From JAUVKT01 sp942491535 (GTDB taxonomy: Bacteria; Bacteroidota; Bacteroidia; Bacteroidales; VadinHA17), in NCBI GenBank assembly GCA_942491535.1, contig CALOBV010000012.1, positions 62,001-126,000 of the forward strand: a stretch of 64,000 nt of DNA, written 5' to 3'. How positions within the stretch are numbered: the stretch's first letter is position 1; every line of letters begins with the position of its first letter. This document shows, one piece after another, positions 44,374 through 53,835 of the stretch. A program made the translations under genes and the position numbers. The notes under the pieces are model-generated. The model saw nothing but the letters and a program-made list of their open reading frames with translations. It was not told the origin of the DNA and ran no database searches.

Positions 44374-47025
44374 TTAGTTATTTATATTGAGATAGTTATC
44401 CTCGAAGAAAAGGAAGTACCTGTCGGGGTCTTTATCCTTTCGGAATACCTCCATATTTGCCGGGGTTATTGTAAATGTAAGAACCTCTGTGTTACCAAGG
44501 TTATTTAGTACACTGGTGTAATCAAACTTATTGTAATAGTCGGCTGCAACAAATTCATCAGCCAGTGGCCCCACGGTAATCATAATATATGAATTATCAA
44601 CCAGTTCGCCACGTGAGCTATAGTTTTCATTAGTATAATTATCGATATTAAAATTAATTACATCAAAGGTCAGGCGGTTAATATCCAGATCTGGGTTCTT
44701 AATAATTATTACAAAGCTATGGGCCCCGCTTACATCACCCAGGTAGATATTTTTCGCTATTTCTTCTTCTTCTTCCAGCTTAAGCTCGGGAAGCTCCCTG
44801 TTAAGATATTCAACCAGCTCTGCGGCCCTTCTGCTTTCGTTGGTTCCCGGGTAAAGTGATATTAATTGTTGCAGCTCCTGTTTCAGTGTTCGTTCATCAA
44901 CTTGCTGTGCTATAGCGTATATCTTAAGAAGCGTAAATTTTGCAGCAAGCTCTCCCTCGGGGAATTCGGCAAGTGCATTATCACAGATCACGACTACCCT
45001 GTCGGTATTTCCATTCTCCCAGTTTATATAGGCTTCATGATAAAGGTTTTCTTCTTTCTTATTTTTCAGGTTTAGTGTCTCATAGTAATTCGGGTCGGAT
45101 AATATTTTAGCGTATTCTGATTCCGGGTAACGGCTAATTAATATATCTTTCTTGTCGTCAGCATAAACCCTGTTCTGATCTTTATTTATATTGTAGCAGT
45201 CGTAAAGAGCCTGTGGCATAAGGGCATGGTCGGGGAATCTTGTGAACAGTTCGGAGTAAGATTCATTAGCTTTAATATTATCATTAAACTCGGTGCTAAA
45301 TAACCTGGCGGCAAAGAACAGGGCATTTGCTATTCTGTCGTTTGATAAATCCATGAGGGAGTCGCCAATTGGCAGATTAAGGAGGTAATATTCGGGCGAT
45401 TTTATATCGGCCACTTTAAAAGATGCCGAATCGGCTGCCTGTCTTGCCATTTCATCGATTATCCCCATTGAATTGATACTTGCCCTGTTTCTCCTTCTCC
45501 AGTTATCTTCAAGTTTTCTCTGACCCCACCTGTTTTTAAATTCAGTGCGTCCGAAAGCAAGAGTGGCCTGGTTATAGAAATACCACTTACCACTTACATC
45601 AACATTATCACGAAACCGGCGCTGGTTCTCATAAAACTGACCCATATTATAACGGTCGTCCAGAGGAGTCTCTGCGAGTCTTTCTGCTTCCTCTATTTGC
45701 TTTATTATGCCATTGATAAGAGCCATCTGCTGAGCTTCCGGGAGGGCTGCAACATATTGAAGACTATCTTCATAACTTACTGTAGTAATATAGCCTGTGA
45801 GTTCATTCAGCTTAACAGAGCGCTCATAAAAGTCGTCATATCCCGGATAATCTTTGTCGAGAAAGATAACGGCACTATCATAATATACCTGCGATATGAG
45901 ATAGTCGTTGTTATTGAAGTAGTAATCTGCGAGGCTAAGGTAGGATTTGCCTTTCTGATTTGTATTCTGTGTACTTACAGCTGCAGATTGCTTAATGTAT
46001 TCAATGGCCTGTTCGGTATCTCCCTCTCTCATAGAAAGGTTACCAAGAGCAAAATAGATCTGATCCTGGTATTCAATATTTTTTGCGTCTTTTAATAGTC
46101 TTGATAGCTCCTTCTCTATTTCATCGACATCGCCATTCTCCACATCAAATACTCCTGCCTGGTTAATACGGGAATTAAACTCAAGCTCATATCCGGGGTT
46201 TAGTTTAAGGACCTCCTTGTATGTCTCTTCTGCCATCACAGAGTTACCTGTCACTTCATATAATCTTGCAAGGATATAGGTATAGCGGTTTTTTGGCATA
46301 TTCCCTTTTAGCAGTTCGTTTGCTTTTTCAAGTGGGTCTATGGCTTCGGCATACCTTTCCTGCTTCATGAAAATATCAGCCTGTGCAAGGTAATAATCAG
46401 TTTTAAGCCTGGCGGGTAAAGCAGGTAGTTCGACTTCGGTCAATATTCTACGGCTTTCGGCGTAATTTTTAAGTTCACCATATGATTTTGCTAACCAGAT
46501 TCTGCTTTCGTTCCTTATTTCAGCATCGCCAGATTCCCTTATATTGTGAAGGAAGGTTACCCTGGCTTCTTCGAAATTGTGCTTCATATGCTGGGCCATT
46601 CCAAGCAGTAGGTAGCTGTCGTCGACCCAGTTGTTGTAGTCGTTCTTTGCCAGGAATTCTTTTTCCTTATTTGATAGAGGTTTATTGTTTTTGCTTTCAG
46701 GCCTGGCTGTCATAGAATGCAAGCTGATAACTTTTGATGCCTTTTGCATTGCTCTATCCATATCCCCTGCCGACGATCTTATTGCATCGGGGTTGCTATA
46801 CTCAAAGAGAGGCATAATGGTAGTGTAGTCGTCACGATTCGATGACTTTATCTTTTGCATTCCCGCATCAAAGCTTTCCTTACCATTAAAATATATATTA
46901 TAATGAGAAGCAAGGTTATGATAGAACCTGCTCAGGTTGGTGTTTTTCTCAACCGAACAGGAATATCCTACTATCATAAATAGCAGGAACAGGAAGATAT
47001 TGTATGAATAGCGCCCTTCTCTCAA
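44374..47025 (-). CDS. T9SS TPR lipoprotein, PorW/SprE type
   Basis: An 883-residue lipoprotein: lipobox FMIVGYSC gives Cys23. It contains many TPR units between about residues 130 and 400 (for example RILTEVELPALPARLKTDYY, PLEKANELLKG, AIEYIKQSAAV) and again near 620-730. NTNLSRFYHNLASHYNIYFNG near the N-terminus and the ending RYFLFFEDNYLNINN are typical of PorW/SprE, an outer-membrane lipoprotein that links the T9SS motor to the translocon. Adjacent porX supports the assignment. A few residues of the YFNGKESF region suggest carbohydrate or peptide contact, but that is not established. Confidence 0.85.
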   Translation of the reverse strand: MREGRYSYNIFLFLLFMIVGYSCSVEKNTNLSRFYHNLASHYNIYFNGKESFDAGMQKIKSSNRDDYTTIMPLFEYSNPDAIRSSAGDMDRAMQKASKVISLHSMTARPESKNNKPLSNKEKEFLAKNDYNNWVDDSYLLLGMAQHMKHNFEEARVTFLHNIRESGDAEIRNESRIWLAKSYGELKNYAESRRILTEVELPALPARLKTDYYLAQADIFMKQERYAEAIDPLEKANELLKGNMPKNRYTYILARLYEVTGNSVMAEETYKEVLKLNPGYELEFNSRINQAGVFDVENGDVDEIEKELSRLLKDAKNIEYQDQIYFALGNLSMREGDTEQAIEYIKQSAAVSTQNTNQKGKSYLSLADYYFNNNDYLISQVYYDSAVIFLDKDYPGYDDFYERSVKLNELTGYITTVSYEDSLQYVAALPEAQQMALINGIIKQIEEAERLAETPLDDRYNMGQFYENQRRFRDNVDVSGKWYFYNQATLAFGRTEFKNRWGQRKLEDNWRRRNRASINSMGIIDEMARQAADSASFKVADIKSPEYYLLNLPIGDSLMDLSNDRIANALFFAARLFSTEFNDNIKANESYSELFTRFPDHALMPQALYDCYNINKDQNRVYADDKKDILISRYPESEYAKILSDPNYYETLNLKNKKEENLYHEAYINWENGNTDRVVVICDNALAEFPEGELAAKFTLLKIYAIAQQVDERTLKQELQQLISLYPGTNESRRAAELVEYLNRELPELKLEEEEEIAKNIYLGDVSGAHSFVIIIKNPDLDINRLTFDVINFNIDNYTNENYSSRGELVDNSYIMITVGPLADEFVAADYYNKFDYTSVLNNLGNTEVLTFTITPANMEVFRKDKDPDRYFLFFEDNYLNINN

Positions 47026-47103
47026 ACCGATCTGTTTATACTACAAACAGCCAAAGCTTACAATTAGTATATAAGCGGTTTTAAAAGTAGTTAATTTATA
47101 GTT

Positions 47104-47349
47104 TTATACAGCTATAACTTCAACTATTTCAGGGACCTCTTTAATCAAGGCCTGCTCAACTCCAGCTTTCAGTGTCTGCATACTAAAGGGGCAACCCGAG
47201 CAAGCACCGGTAAGTTTTACTTTAACTATAAAATCATCAGTTACATCTACAAGTTCAATATCTCCGCCATCGGCCTGAAGATATGGTCTTACCTTATCAA
47301 GTGTAACTCCAACCTTACGTACAAGCTTCTCTTTTACAGCAGCTTCCAT
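47104..47349 (-). CDS. NifU-like iron-sulfur scaffold (Nfu domain)
   Basis: An 81-residue stand-alone NifU C-terminal domain. The cluster-binding motif is in LTGACSGCPFSMQTLKAGVE (CxxC), preceded by VRPYLQADGGDIELVDV. It would carry a [4Fe-4S] cluster to target proteins. It lies 14 bp after mrp, a second Fe-S carrier, so the two probably form one transfer module. Confidence 0.95.
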   Translation of the reverse strand: MEAAVKEKLVRKVGVTLDKVRPYLQADGGDIELVDVTDDFIVKVKLTGACSGCPFSMQTLKAGVEQALIKEVPEIVEVIAV

Positions 47350-47363
47350 ATTTTAAAGAGAGA

Positions 47364-48461
47364 TTAGTTTATATTAACTTTTTTTGTTGGCTCCAGGTTC
47401 TTATTACGTTCTTCGGTTTTTTCAACCAGCTTAGCGGCCAGTTCCATAAATGATTTCCCGGTTTGAGTATCTTCAAGCGATACAGGAATTCCTTTATCTC
47501 CACTCTCGCACAGACTCTGCTCAAGGGGGATTTGGCCGAGCAGTGGTATATTCCTTTCTTTAGCCAGTTTCTCGCATCCTCCCTTGCCAAAAATATAGTA
47601 TTTATTGTCAGGAAGTTCGGCAGGTGTAAACCATGCCATATTCTCAATAAGGCCAAGCACAGGAACATTTATCTTCTCGGTAGTAAACATTGAGATTCCC
47701 TTTATTGCATCGGCAAGTGCCACATCCTGGGGAGTACTTACAATTACTGCACCCGTTACCCCGAGTTCCTGGACCATAGTAAGGTGTATATCGCTGGTTC
47801 CCGGAGGCAGGTCAATAAGTAAATAATCGAGTGCACCCCAGTCGCCCTGCTCAATCATTTGCTTAAGGAAATTAGATGCCATTGGTCCTCGCCACACTAC
47901 TGCTTCCTTGGGGTCGACAAAGAATCCAACCGACAATACCTTAACGCCATATTTCTCCATTGGGATAACCATTTCCTTGCCCTTTTCGCTTTTAACACTT
48001 GGACGAAAATCTTCAGCATTAAACATTTTAGGTGCAGAAGGCCCGAAAATATCTGCATCAAGCAATCCCACCTTATAGCCTTTTTTAGCAAGTGCAACTG
48101 CGGTGTTAACCGCAACAGTAGATTTACCTACTCCCCCTTTACCAGAGGCAATAGCAATAATATTCTTTACCTCGGGCAGAAGCCTGGTAATTTCTTTAGC
48201 AAGCGGTTTTACCTGCAATGGAGCGTTAACTGTAATATCGAGTATGCTGGTGTCTGCCCCGAATTTATCCTTAAGTGCCTGCACACATGCATGTTTAAGT
48301 GAGTTTATTACAGGATCTTTGGGTAAGGTTGTTTTAAGAACTATTTTAATTCCTTCTTTTGTAGATTCTACGCTTTCTACCATCCCCATTGTAACGATAT
48401 CCTTTTCGCCGGGATATATTACATTAGCCAGTCCTTCCAGTATCTGTTCTTTGGTATACAT
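47364..48461 (-). CDS. Mrp/ApbC-type iron-sulfur carrier ATPase
   Basis: A 365-residue P-loop ATPase with an N-terminal DUF59/MIP18 domain (residues 1-90). The deviant Walker A is ASGKGGVGKSTVAVN, and LLDADIFGPSAPKMF, VVWRGPMASNFLKQM, LLIDLPPGTSDIHLT and VSTPQDVALADAIKG follow. The C-terminal CxxC of classic Mrp proteins is replaced by AWFTPAELPDNKYYIFGKGG, with a single nearby Cys, so cluster binding may rely on other residues. It precedes nfu by 14 bp. Confidence 0.94.
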   Translation of the reverse strand: MYTKEQILEGLANVIYPGEKDIVTMGMVESVESTKEGIKIVLKTTLPKDPVINSLKHACVQALKDKFGADTSILDITVNAPLQVKPLAKEITRLLPEVKNIIAIASGKGGVGKSTVAVNTAVALAKKGYKVGLLDADIFGPSAPKMFNAEDFRPSVKSEKGKEMVIPMEKYGVKVLSVGFFVDPKEAVVWRGPMASNFLKQMIEQGDWGALDYLLIDLPPGTSDIHLTMVQELGVTGAVIVSTPQDVALADAIKGISMFTTEKINVPVLGLIENMAWFTPAELPDNKYYIFGKGGCEKLAKERNIPLLGQIPLEQSLCESGDKGIPVSLEDTQTGKSFMELAAKLVEKTEERNKNLEPTKKVNIN

Positions 48462-48542
48462 ATTATAAAAATTAAGCTTATTTTTATTTAAATTAAATAT
48501 AAAGAAGCAAAATAATGGTTTTTTTTTGATACTAACAAGGAA

Positions 48543-48875
48543 TCAGGATAGTTCAACAACAGGGTCCCAGAACATTTCTTCAAAGTTCAGGATTCTGTCA
48601 TTTTCGATTACTGCTCCTTCATTTTCAAGCAGCTGTTTCATTGTTGAAGAATTACCAAAATGTAATTTACCTGTTAGCAGACCTATTCGGTTCACTACCC
48701 TGTGTGCTGGAACGTATTGATTATTCGTATGGCAGTTATTCATTGCCCATCCAACCATCCTTGCCGACCGGGCTGTACCCAGGTACCTGGCAATTGCCCC
48801 ATATGAAGTTACTCTTCCGGGAGGGATTAAGCGCGCAACCTTATATACTTTTTCGAAGAATCCAGGCTCACTCAT
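48543..48875 (-). CDS. Alkyltransferase-like protein (MGMT fold, no active cysteine)
   Basis: A 110-residue protein with the DNA-binding domain of O6-alkylguanine alkyltransferases (VARLIPPGRVTSYGAIARYLG, ARMVGWAMNNC). The active-site PCHR is PAHR (YVPAHRVVNRIG), so it cannot accept an alkyl group and belongs to the ATL family, which flags O6-alkylguanine for nucleotide-excision repair. It overlaps trmB by 8 bp. Confidence 0.93.
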   Translation of the reverse strand: MSEPGFFEKVYKVARLIPPGRVTSYGAIARYLGTARSARMVGWAMNNCHTNNQYVPAHRVVNRIGLLTGKLHFGNSSTMKQLLENEGAVIENDRILNFEEMFWDPVVELS

Positions 48876-49575
48876 CGTCTTCAGGTAAGTCAGCTATCTC
48901 TCTTTCGGTCTCGATTCGGAACCTGATATAGGTGATCTTTTTGCCTTCATTAAGAAATAATTGCTCGTAATGAGTCTTTATCTGCAGCAGCGTATCGGGC
49001 AGTTTTGCTGAATAAAGATCGCCTGTCAATACCTCAGGATCAATCTTATTTAGCTTCAGGAGTTCAGCAGTATATTCAAAAAGTTCTGCACTATCTGTTT
49101 TAAGGTGTACCAATCCACCAGATCTTAGAAACTTACGGTAAGAATTAAGGAATCGTGCTCCTGTCAATCTCTTTTTATTTCTTCGTTTTTTTATCTGGGG
49201 ATCGGGAAAGGTAATCCATATTTCGTCGACTTCACCGGGAGCAAAGAAAGACTCTATCATTTCAATTCTCGTCCTGAGGAAGCCAGCGTTGCTTATATTA
49301 TTATTGTTAGCCTCTTTGGCTCCTCTCCAGATTCGGGCTCCTTTAATATCAATTCCCAGGAAATTTTTGTCGGGAAATAATCTTGCCATGCCAAGGGTAT
49401 ACTCTCCTTTCCCACAGCCCAGCTCCAGGATAATAGGGTTATTGTTTTTAAAGAAACTTTCTCTCCAGTGACCTTTAAGCTGATAATCTTTTCGGAAAAC
49501 TTCTTCAAACGAAGGTTGAACGACATTGCTGAATTTCTCCATTTCAGCCCACCTGTATAGTTTATTCTTACCCAC
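48868..49575 (-). CDS. trmB: tRNA (guanine-N7)-methyltransferase
   Basis: A 235-residue SAM-dependent enzyme that makes m7G46 in tRNA. Visible motifs are LELGCGKGEYTLGMARLFP (SAM loop), GIDIKGARIWRGAKEA, EIWITFPDPQIKKRRNKKRL and LKTDSAELFEYT. It lies 2 bp after gldH and overlaps the ATL gene by 8 bp, so ricT-gldH-trmB-ATL reads as one transcription unit. Confidence 0.96.
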   Translation of the reverse strand: MGKNKLYRWAEMEKFSNVVQPSFEEVFRKDYQLKGHWRESFFKNNNPIILELGCGKGEYTLGMARLFPDKNFLGIDIKGARIWRGAKEANNNNISNAGFLRTRIEMIESFFAPGEVDEIWITFPDPQIKKRRNKKRLTGARFLNSYRKFLRSGGLVHLKTDSAELFEYTAELLKLNKIDPEVLTGDLYSAKLPDTLLQIKTHYEQLFLNEGKKITYIRFRIETEREIADLPEDDE

Positions 49576-49577
49576 CT

Positions 49578-50069
49578 TTACTTATTGTCTCTTTCTTTAA
49601 TAATAAGTCCTACATCAACTATGCCCTCAAGCTTATCAGTTCGCATTCCATGTTCAATTTGAAACCGGTATTCACCCGGGACCGGGAAGAGCACATTGGT
49701 TTTGTAAGGCACGGTAATGTTATGTATGTCGCCAAGCCCTTTTCCGTACCATTTACCTTTCTCATCGGCCAGCTGATATTCTATAGTGTCTTTTATTGAC
49801 CGGCCTTCAGGGGATGTGGTAGAAACAAACAGGAATAGGTTGCGATAAGGGTATTTATGGTTGTTGCGTATTGAAAACAGCAGATCGTATGAAGATATTG
49901 TATCATTTATTTCAACATTAAACCGGAGATTTTTATACTTACTCCATCCGTCCGGAGGAAATGATTCATTGAATGAATACCTGTTGTTAAAGTTGCACGA
50001 AACAGCAATTATTGAGAGAAGGATAAAAAAGAGAATGTTCCGGATATTAGTCTTTCCTGTGTTTGTCAT
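49578..50069 (-). CDS. gldH: Gliding motility lipoprotein GldH
   Basis: A 163-residue lipoprotein; the lipobox is in LSIIAVSC with the cysteine near residue 25. The YSFNESFPPDGWSKYKNLRF segment and VPGEYRFQIEHGMRTDKLEG are recognisable GldH features. The ATG at 50069 gives a proper signal (MTNTGKTNIRNILFFILLS); longer upstream reading would run through ricT. GldH is required for gliding in Flavobacterium but widely kept in non-gliders, where its role is unclear. It overlaps the end of ricT by 23 bp. Confidence 0.88.
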   Translation of the reverse strand: MTNTGKTNIRNILFFILLSIIAVSCNFNNRYSFNESFPPDGWSKYKNLRFNVEINDTISSYDLLFSIRNNHKYPYRNLFLFVSTTSPEGRSIKDTIEYQLADEKGKWYGKGLGDIHNITVPYKTNVLFPVPGEYRFQIEHGMRTDKLEGIVDVGLIIKERDNK

Positions 50070-51204
50070 TTCTTCTTTTCTTGTTTTTATTCCTGTGACG
50101 TCCTGTTTGGTTAGGCTTTTTCTTCTTTTCTTCAAACCTTGTAAGGCTTTCTTTTCCCACCGTATTTTCAAATTTATGTTCAAAATCTACCTCAAATTCA
50201 TTCTCAACGAGGCGGGCCGGTTTTTTACCATTCCTGTTAAGTTTCTGTATTTCAAAAACTCTTTCAACAGGAACGGCAATAGTTTTTGCCATTGAGTTCT
50301 TATCGAACGAATACCAGAACAGGCCTTTCTGAATTTCCATTTTCAGAAAATGAGCAGTACCTTCTTCAACCTCCAGGGCAATGTCTTTTGGAGGAAAATT
50401 CTTTTGTTTATCGGTATAGGAATCGATCTCGTAGTTAAGGCAGCACTTTAATTTACCACACTGACCGGCCAGTTTCTGGGGGTTAAGCGAAAGATCCTGC
50501 ACCCTGGCGTGGGCTGTAGTTACCGATATAAAGTTTTTGATATATGAGGAGCAGCAGAGCTCTCTTCCGCATGAGCCTATGCCACCAATGCGCCCGGCTT
50601 CCTGCCTGGCTCCGATCTGCCTCATTTCTATTCTGACCTTGAACTTTTCGGCAAGTTGTTTGATAAGCAATCTGAAATCTACTCTTTCGTCTGCTATATA
50701 GTAAAAGATGGCTTTGGTTTTGTCGCCCTGGTATTCAACATCTCCAATCTTCATAGCAAGACCAAGCTCTTCGGCTATATTTCTTGCCTTCAGCATTGTC
50801 GGTATTTCCAGAATGCGAGAGGCTTCCCATTTTTCAAGGTCTACATCCTTTGCCTTTCTGTATATCTTTTTCAGATCGTCTAAGGAGGTGACGGTTTTTG
50901 CCTGTTTCTGTTGAAAATCAACCAGGCGACCAATCATAGATACTCTTCCAATATCATGGCCGGGAGAGGCTTCGACAGCAACAATATCATCAATATCAAG
51001 CCTGAGCCTGTTAATGTTGCGATAAAAACCCTTCCTGGTATTCTTGAATCTGACTTCAACAACTTCATTATCCCTCCCATCAGAAGGAATATCTGACAGC
51101 CAGTTGTATGAGTTTAGTTTGTAATGTCCCGGTATATATTTTGAGGCAACTGAAACTTCTTCTGCAATATTTTCAGCATTGCCATTATCCTCGCTCTCCT
51201 TCAT
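50047..51204 (-). CDS. PSP1-domain protein, RicT/YaaT family
   Basis: About 385 residues. The core (residues 50-290) contains the PSP1 C-terminal domain with NRLRLDIDDIVAVEASPGHDIG, FYYIADERVDFRLLIKQLAE and the cysteine-rich SCGRELCCSSYIKNF and GQCGKLKCCLNYE, which bind iron-sulfur clusters in RicT. The C-terminal tail from about residue 330 is very basic (KKKPNQTGRHRNKNKKRRND), suggesting RNA contact. In Bacillus the RicT complex helps mRNA maturation. ATG at 51204 is preferred over a TTG at 51228. A TTG-N20-TAAATTTG promoter lies just upstream. Confidence 0.92.
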   Translation of the reverse strand: MKESEDNGNAENIAEEVSVASKYIPGHYKLNSYNWLSDIPSDGRDNEVVEVRFKNTRKGFYRNINRLRLDIDDIVAVEASPGHDIGRVSMIGRLVDFQQKQAKTVTSLDDLKKIYRKAKDVDLEKWEASRILEIPTMLKARNIAEELGLAMKIGDVEYQGDKTKAIFYYIADERVDFRLLIKQLAEKFKVRIEMRQIGARQEAGRIGGIGSCGRELCCSSYIKNFISVTTAHARVQDLSLNPQKLAGQCGKLKCCLNYEIDSYTDKQKNFPPKDIALEVEEGTAHFLKMEIQKGLFWYSFDKNSMAKTIAVPVERVFEIQKLNRNGKKPARLVENEFEVDFEHKFENTVGKESLTRFEEKKKKPNQTGRHRNKNKKRRNDKHRKD

Positions 51205-51277
51205 CCTTATGTAAATTAAACCCCACAAAAATTATAGGGGTGAGTTATATTGATTCTACCTTTTATTCAAAGAGGTA

Positions 51278-51308
51278 CAAATTTAATGATATTTTGATTT
51301 AATATCAA
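51278..51308 (-). promoter_or_regulatory. Promoter for ricT-gldH-trmB (TTG-N20-TAAATTTG)
   Basis: On the minus strand TTG (51308-51306) and TAAATTTG (51285-51278) are 20 bp apart, matching the Bacteroidota consensus boxes and spacing. The -7 box is 73 bp upstream of the ricT ATG. Confidence 0.6.
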
Positions 51309-51328
51309 TTATTTGTTTGGCAGCCTTG

Positions 51329-52460
51329 CTATTTACGGATTAGTTTGACTATTGTAAGAGCCAGGTCGAGAAGTACAATTTTTGCATTCCCGTTGGCTGA
51401 TATGTGTGTATGGGCCAGTGTAAACTCATTAAATAGCGGTACTATATTTTTCTTATTGATAAACTGGTTAAAGTTTTTTGCAAAATCGGCTTCTTCTCCC
51501 ATCAGGTATACCAGCTGGTTTTTATCCTGACCGATATTCAACATAAAGTTTTCTCTTAATTGGCCAATGGCAAATGTGAGAAATCTTTTTTTGCGCCTCC
51601 CTCCCCGAAAGGGCAGTTTCGTCTGCCCATTCAGTCAGCGCAACAATATCTCTCATCCATGAGAGTCTCATAAGCCTGACGAATTGATTGAAGTTCTCCT
51701 TCCTGTTTTCATCCTCGGTAACCATGCTCTTTCCCTTAACAAAATTACCATTTGATGCCTTGGCCAGATCGTTTGCTTTGTCGGCCGGCACATCAAGGTT
51801 CTCGGAGAATGCCCTTGCAAGGTCTTCTCTGTTTATTGCTGGTACACGAACGAACTGGCACCGCGACATAATTGTCGGCAGAATCAGGTCGGCTTCTTCC
51901 GAAACGAGTAAAAAGAGTGTCTTTTCGGGAGGCTCCTCGATCAGCTTTAGCAGTTTATTCGCTGTTGCGGTATGCATTTTTTCGGGAAGCCATATTATCA
52001 TTGATTTGTAATCCGATTCGTAGGTTTTAAGACTCAGCTTTTTAATGATCTCAGAAGCTTCAGATGCATAAATTAATCCCTGCTCGTTTTCCACACCCAG
52101 AATATTAAGCCATGTATTCAGATTAAAGTAGGGCGTATCTAATACAAGTTCTCTCCATTGTACAATAAAATCTGTGCTTACAGGCTCCTTCTGGCTTCCC
52201 TTTTTAAATACCGGGTATACAAAATGAAGATCGGGGTGAGCCAGCTTCGCATACTTGATGCATGAAGGGCAGATGCCGCAGGAGTCACCATCTGATCTGT
52301 TTTCGCATGAGATATATTGGGCGAAAGCGATTGCAAGCGCCAGTTTACCACTTCCTTCAGGGCCGGCGAAAAGCTGGGCATGGCTTACTTTCTCCTCTTC
52401 AACCGATCTTATTAGCTTGTCGATTATTAATTTTTGCCCTATTATTTCGCTGAACTTCAT
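51329..52460 (-). CDS. holB: DNA polymerase III delta-prime subunit, split by a frameshift
   Basis: The clamp-loader subunit HolB. The first frame (52460 to about 51593) has MKFSEIIGQKLIIDKLIRSV, the P-loop-like PEGSGKLALAIAFA, a zinc motif CENRSDGDSCGICPSC and LLKLIEEPPEKTLFLLVSEE with IMSRCQ. After GREAQKK the protein goes out of frame. Skipping one base gives RFLTFAIGQLRENFMLNIGQ and the normal C-terminus (YLMGEEADFAKNFNQFINKK, SANGNAKIVLLDLALT), stopping at 51329. The break is at a seven-T run on the plus strand (51586-51592), where six would keep the frame. An essential gene is unlikely to be dead, so a sequence error is the simplest view. Confidence 0.88.
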
Positions 52461-52621
52461 TCTAGGTATGAGGTGTTATTGATCACACAAAAATAGGAAA
52501 TTAGATCAGATTTCAGTCAAAAAAATGTAGGTTTGTAGAGCGAAACAGTCAGTTGAATTAAAGGCTTTGAAGTATCGGCCTGTAAGCTGTTTCAGGGTAA
52601 TTTATTTAAAATATATGAGTG

Positions 52622-53821
52622 ATGAAAAACATAGAAGGATATAGTTTTAAAGACAAAAAGGCTATTGTAAGGGTAGATTTTAATGTGCCACTCAACTCTG
52701 ATTTTGAGGTAACAGATAATACCAGGATAAGGGGTGCGATAAGAACCATTAAGAAGATAACAGGTGACGGTGGATCTGCAATATTAATGTCTCACCTTGG
52801 CAGGCCCAAGGATGGTCCTGAAGAGAAGTTTTCTCTCAAACATATAGTTCCTGAGCTGTCAAAGTTGCTGGGGATGGAGGTAGAGTTTGTTGATGATTGT
52901 ATCGGAGAGAAAGCAACTGAGGCAAAGAGAAGGCTTAAGCCGGGACAGGTATTGGTACTTGAGAACCTCAGGTTTTACAAGGAAGAAACCAAGGGTGATG
53001 AGGCCTTTGCGTCTAAGTTGGCCGAAGGATGCGATGTATATGTTAATGATGCTTTTGGAACAGCACACAGGGCTCATGCATCGACTACCATAATTGCAAA
53101 TAACTTTCCTGATGAGAAGCTGTTTGGTTATCTTATAAACAGCGAGCTGGAAAGCATGGACAGGGTTATACATCAGTCGGAAAAGCCTTTTACTGCCATA
53201 ATGGGAGGAGCAAAAGTATCAGATAAGATTCTGATAATTGAAAATCTTCTTAATCGTGCCGACAACCTTATTATTGGAGGAGGAATGGCTTATACCTTTG
53301 TTAAGGCCATGGGTGGTAAGATTGGGAATAGCCTGTGCGAGGAAGATAAGCTTGATATGGCTCGCAGATTACTCGAGATGGCAATAGAGAAGGATGTAAA
53401 AATATATTTACCTGTAGACTCTGTAAATGCCGATAGCTTTGATGCAAATGCAAATACAGAGCTTACAGAAATAGACTGTGTATCAGATGGATGGATGGGT
53501 CTTGATATAGGTGAAGAATCGATAAAATCTTTTAGCAGTATTATTGAGAGATCAAAGACAGTTCTGTGGAATGGTCCTATGGGGGTGTTTGAGATGGAGA
53601 AGTTTTCGAGGGGGACAAGCGAAATAGCAAAGGCTGTAGCCCGATCGACCGAGAGAGGTGCATTCAGCCTTATTGGTGGAGGTGATTCTGTTGCTGCAAT
53701 AAATAAGAATGGTCTTGCCGATAAGGTAAGTTATGTATCGACCGGCGGTGGTGCAATGCTCGAATATATGGAAGGAAAGGTGCTACCCGGGATTGCGGCT
53801 ATCAGGGGAGACAATAGTTAA
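52622..53821 (+). CDS. pgk: Phosphoglycerate kinase
   Basis: A 399-residue glycolytic kinase. It shows VRVDFNVPLN, TRIRGAIRTIKKI, LMSHLGRPKDGPEEKFSL, LENLRFYKEE, NDAFGTAHRAHAST, AIMGGAKVSDK, NGPMGVFEMEKFSRGT and the C-terminal LIGGGDSVAAINK with STGGGAMLEY. ATG at 52622 is preferred over the GTG directly before it. It leads a pair or trio with the lipoprotein (14 bp later) and the LuxE-like gene. Confidence 0.97.
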   Translation: MKNIEGYSFKDKKAIVRVDFNVPLNSDFEVTDNTRIRGAIRTIKKITGDGGSAILMSHLGRPKDGPEEKFSLKHIVPELSKLLGMEVEFVDDCIGEKATEAKRRLKPGQVLVLENLRFYKEETKGDEAFASKLAEGCDVYVNDAFGTAHRAHASTTIIANNFPDEKLFGYLINSELESMDRVIHQSEKPFTAIMGGAKVSDKILIIENLLNRADNLIIGGGMAYTFVKAMGGKIGNSLCEEDKLDMARRLLEMAIEKDVKIYLPVDSVNADSFDANANTELTEIDCVSDGWMGLDIGEESIKSFSSIIERSKTVLWNGPMGVFEMEKFSRGTSEIAKAVARSTERGAFSLIGGGDSVAAINKNGLADKVSYVSTGGGAMLEYMEGKVLPGIAAIRGDNS

Positions 53822-53835
53822 TTTCAATTCTTGTA

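Noticed and set aside
51586..51592. Programmed frameshifting in holB like that of dnaX
   Set aside because: The site has A AAA AAG in frame, but a -1 shift leads to a stop after nine codons (GAT through AAT, then TAA). The full-length product needs +1, so a dnaX-like mechanism does not fit.
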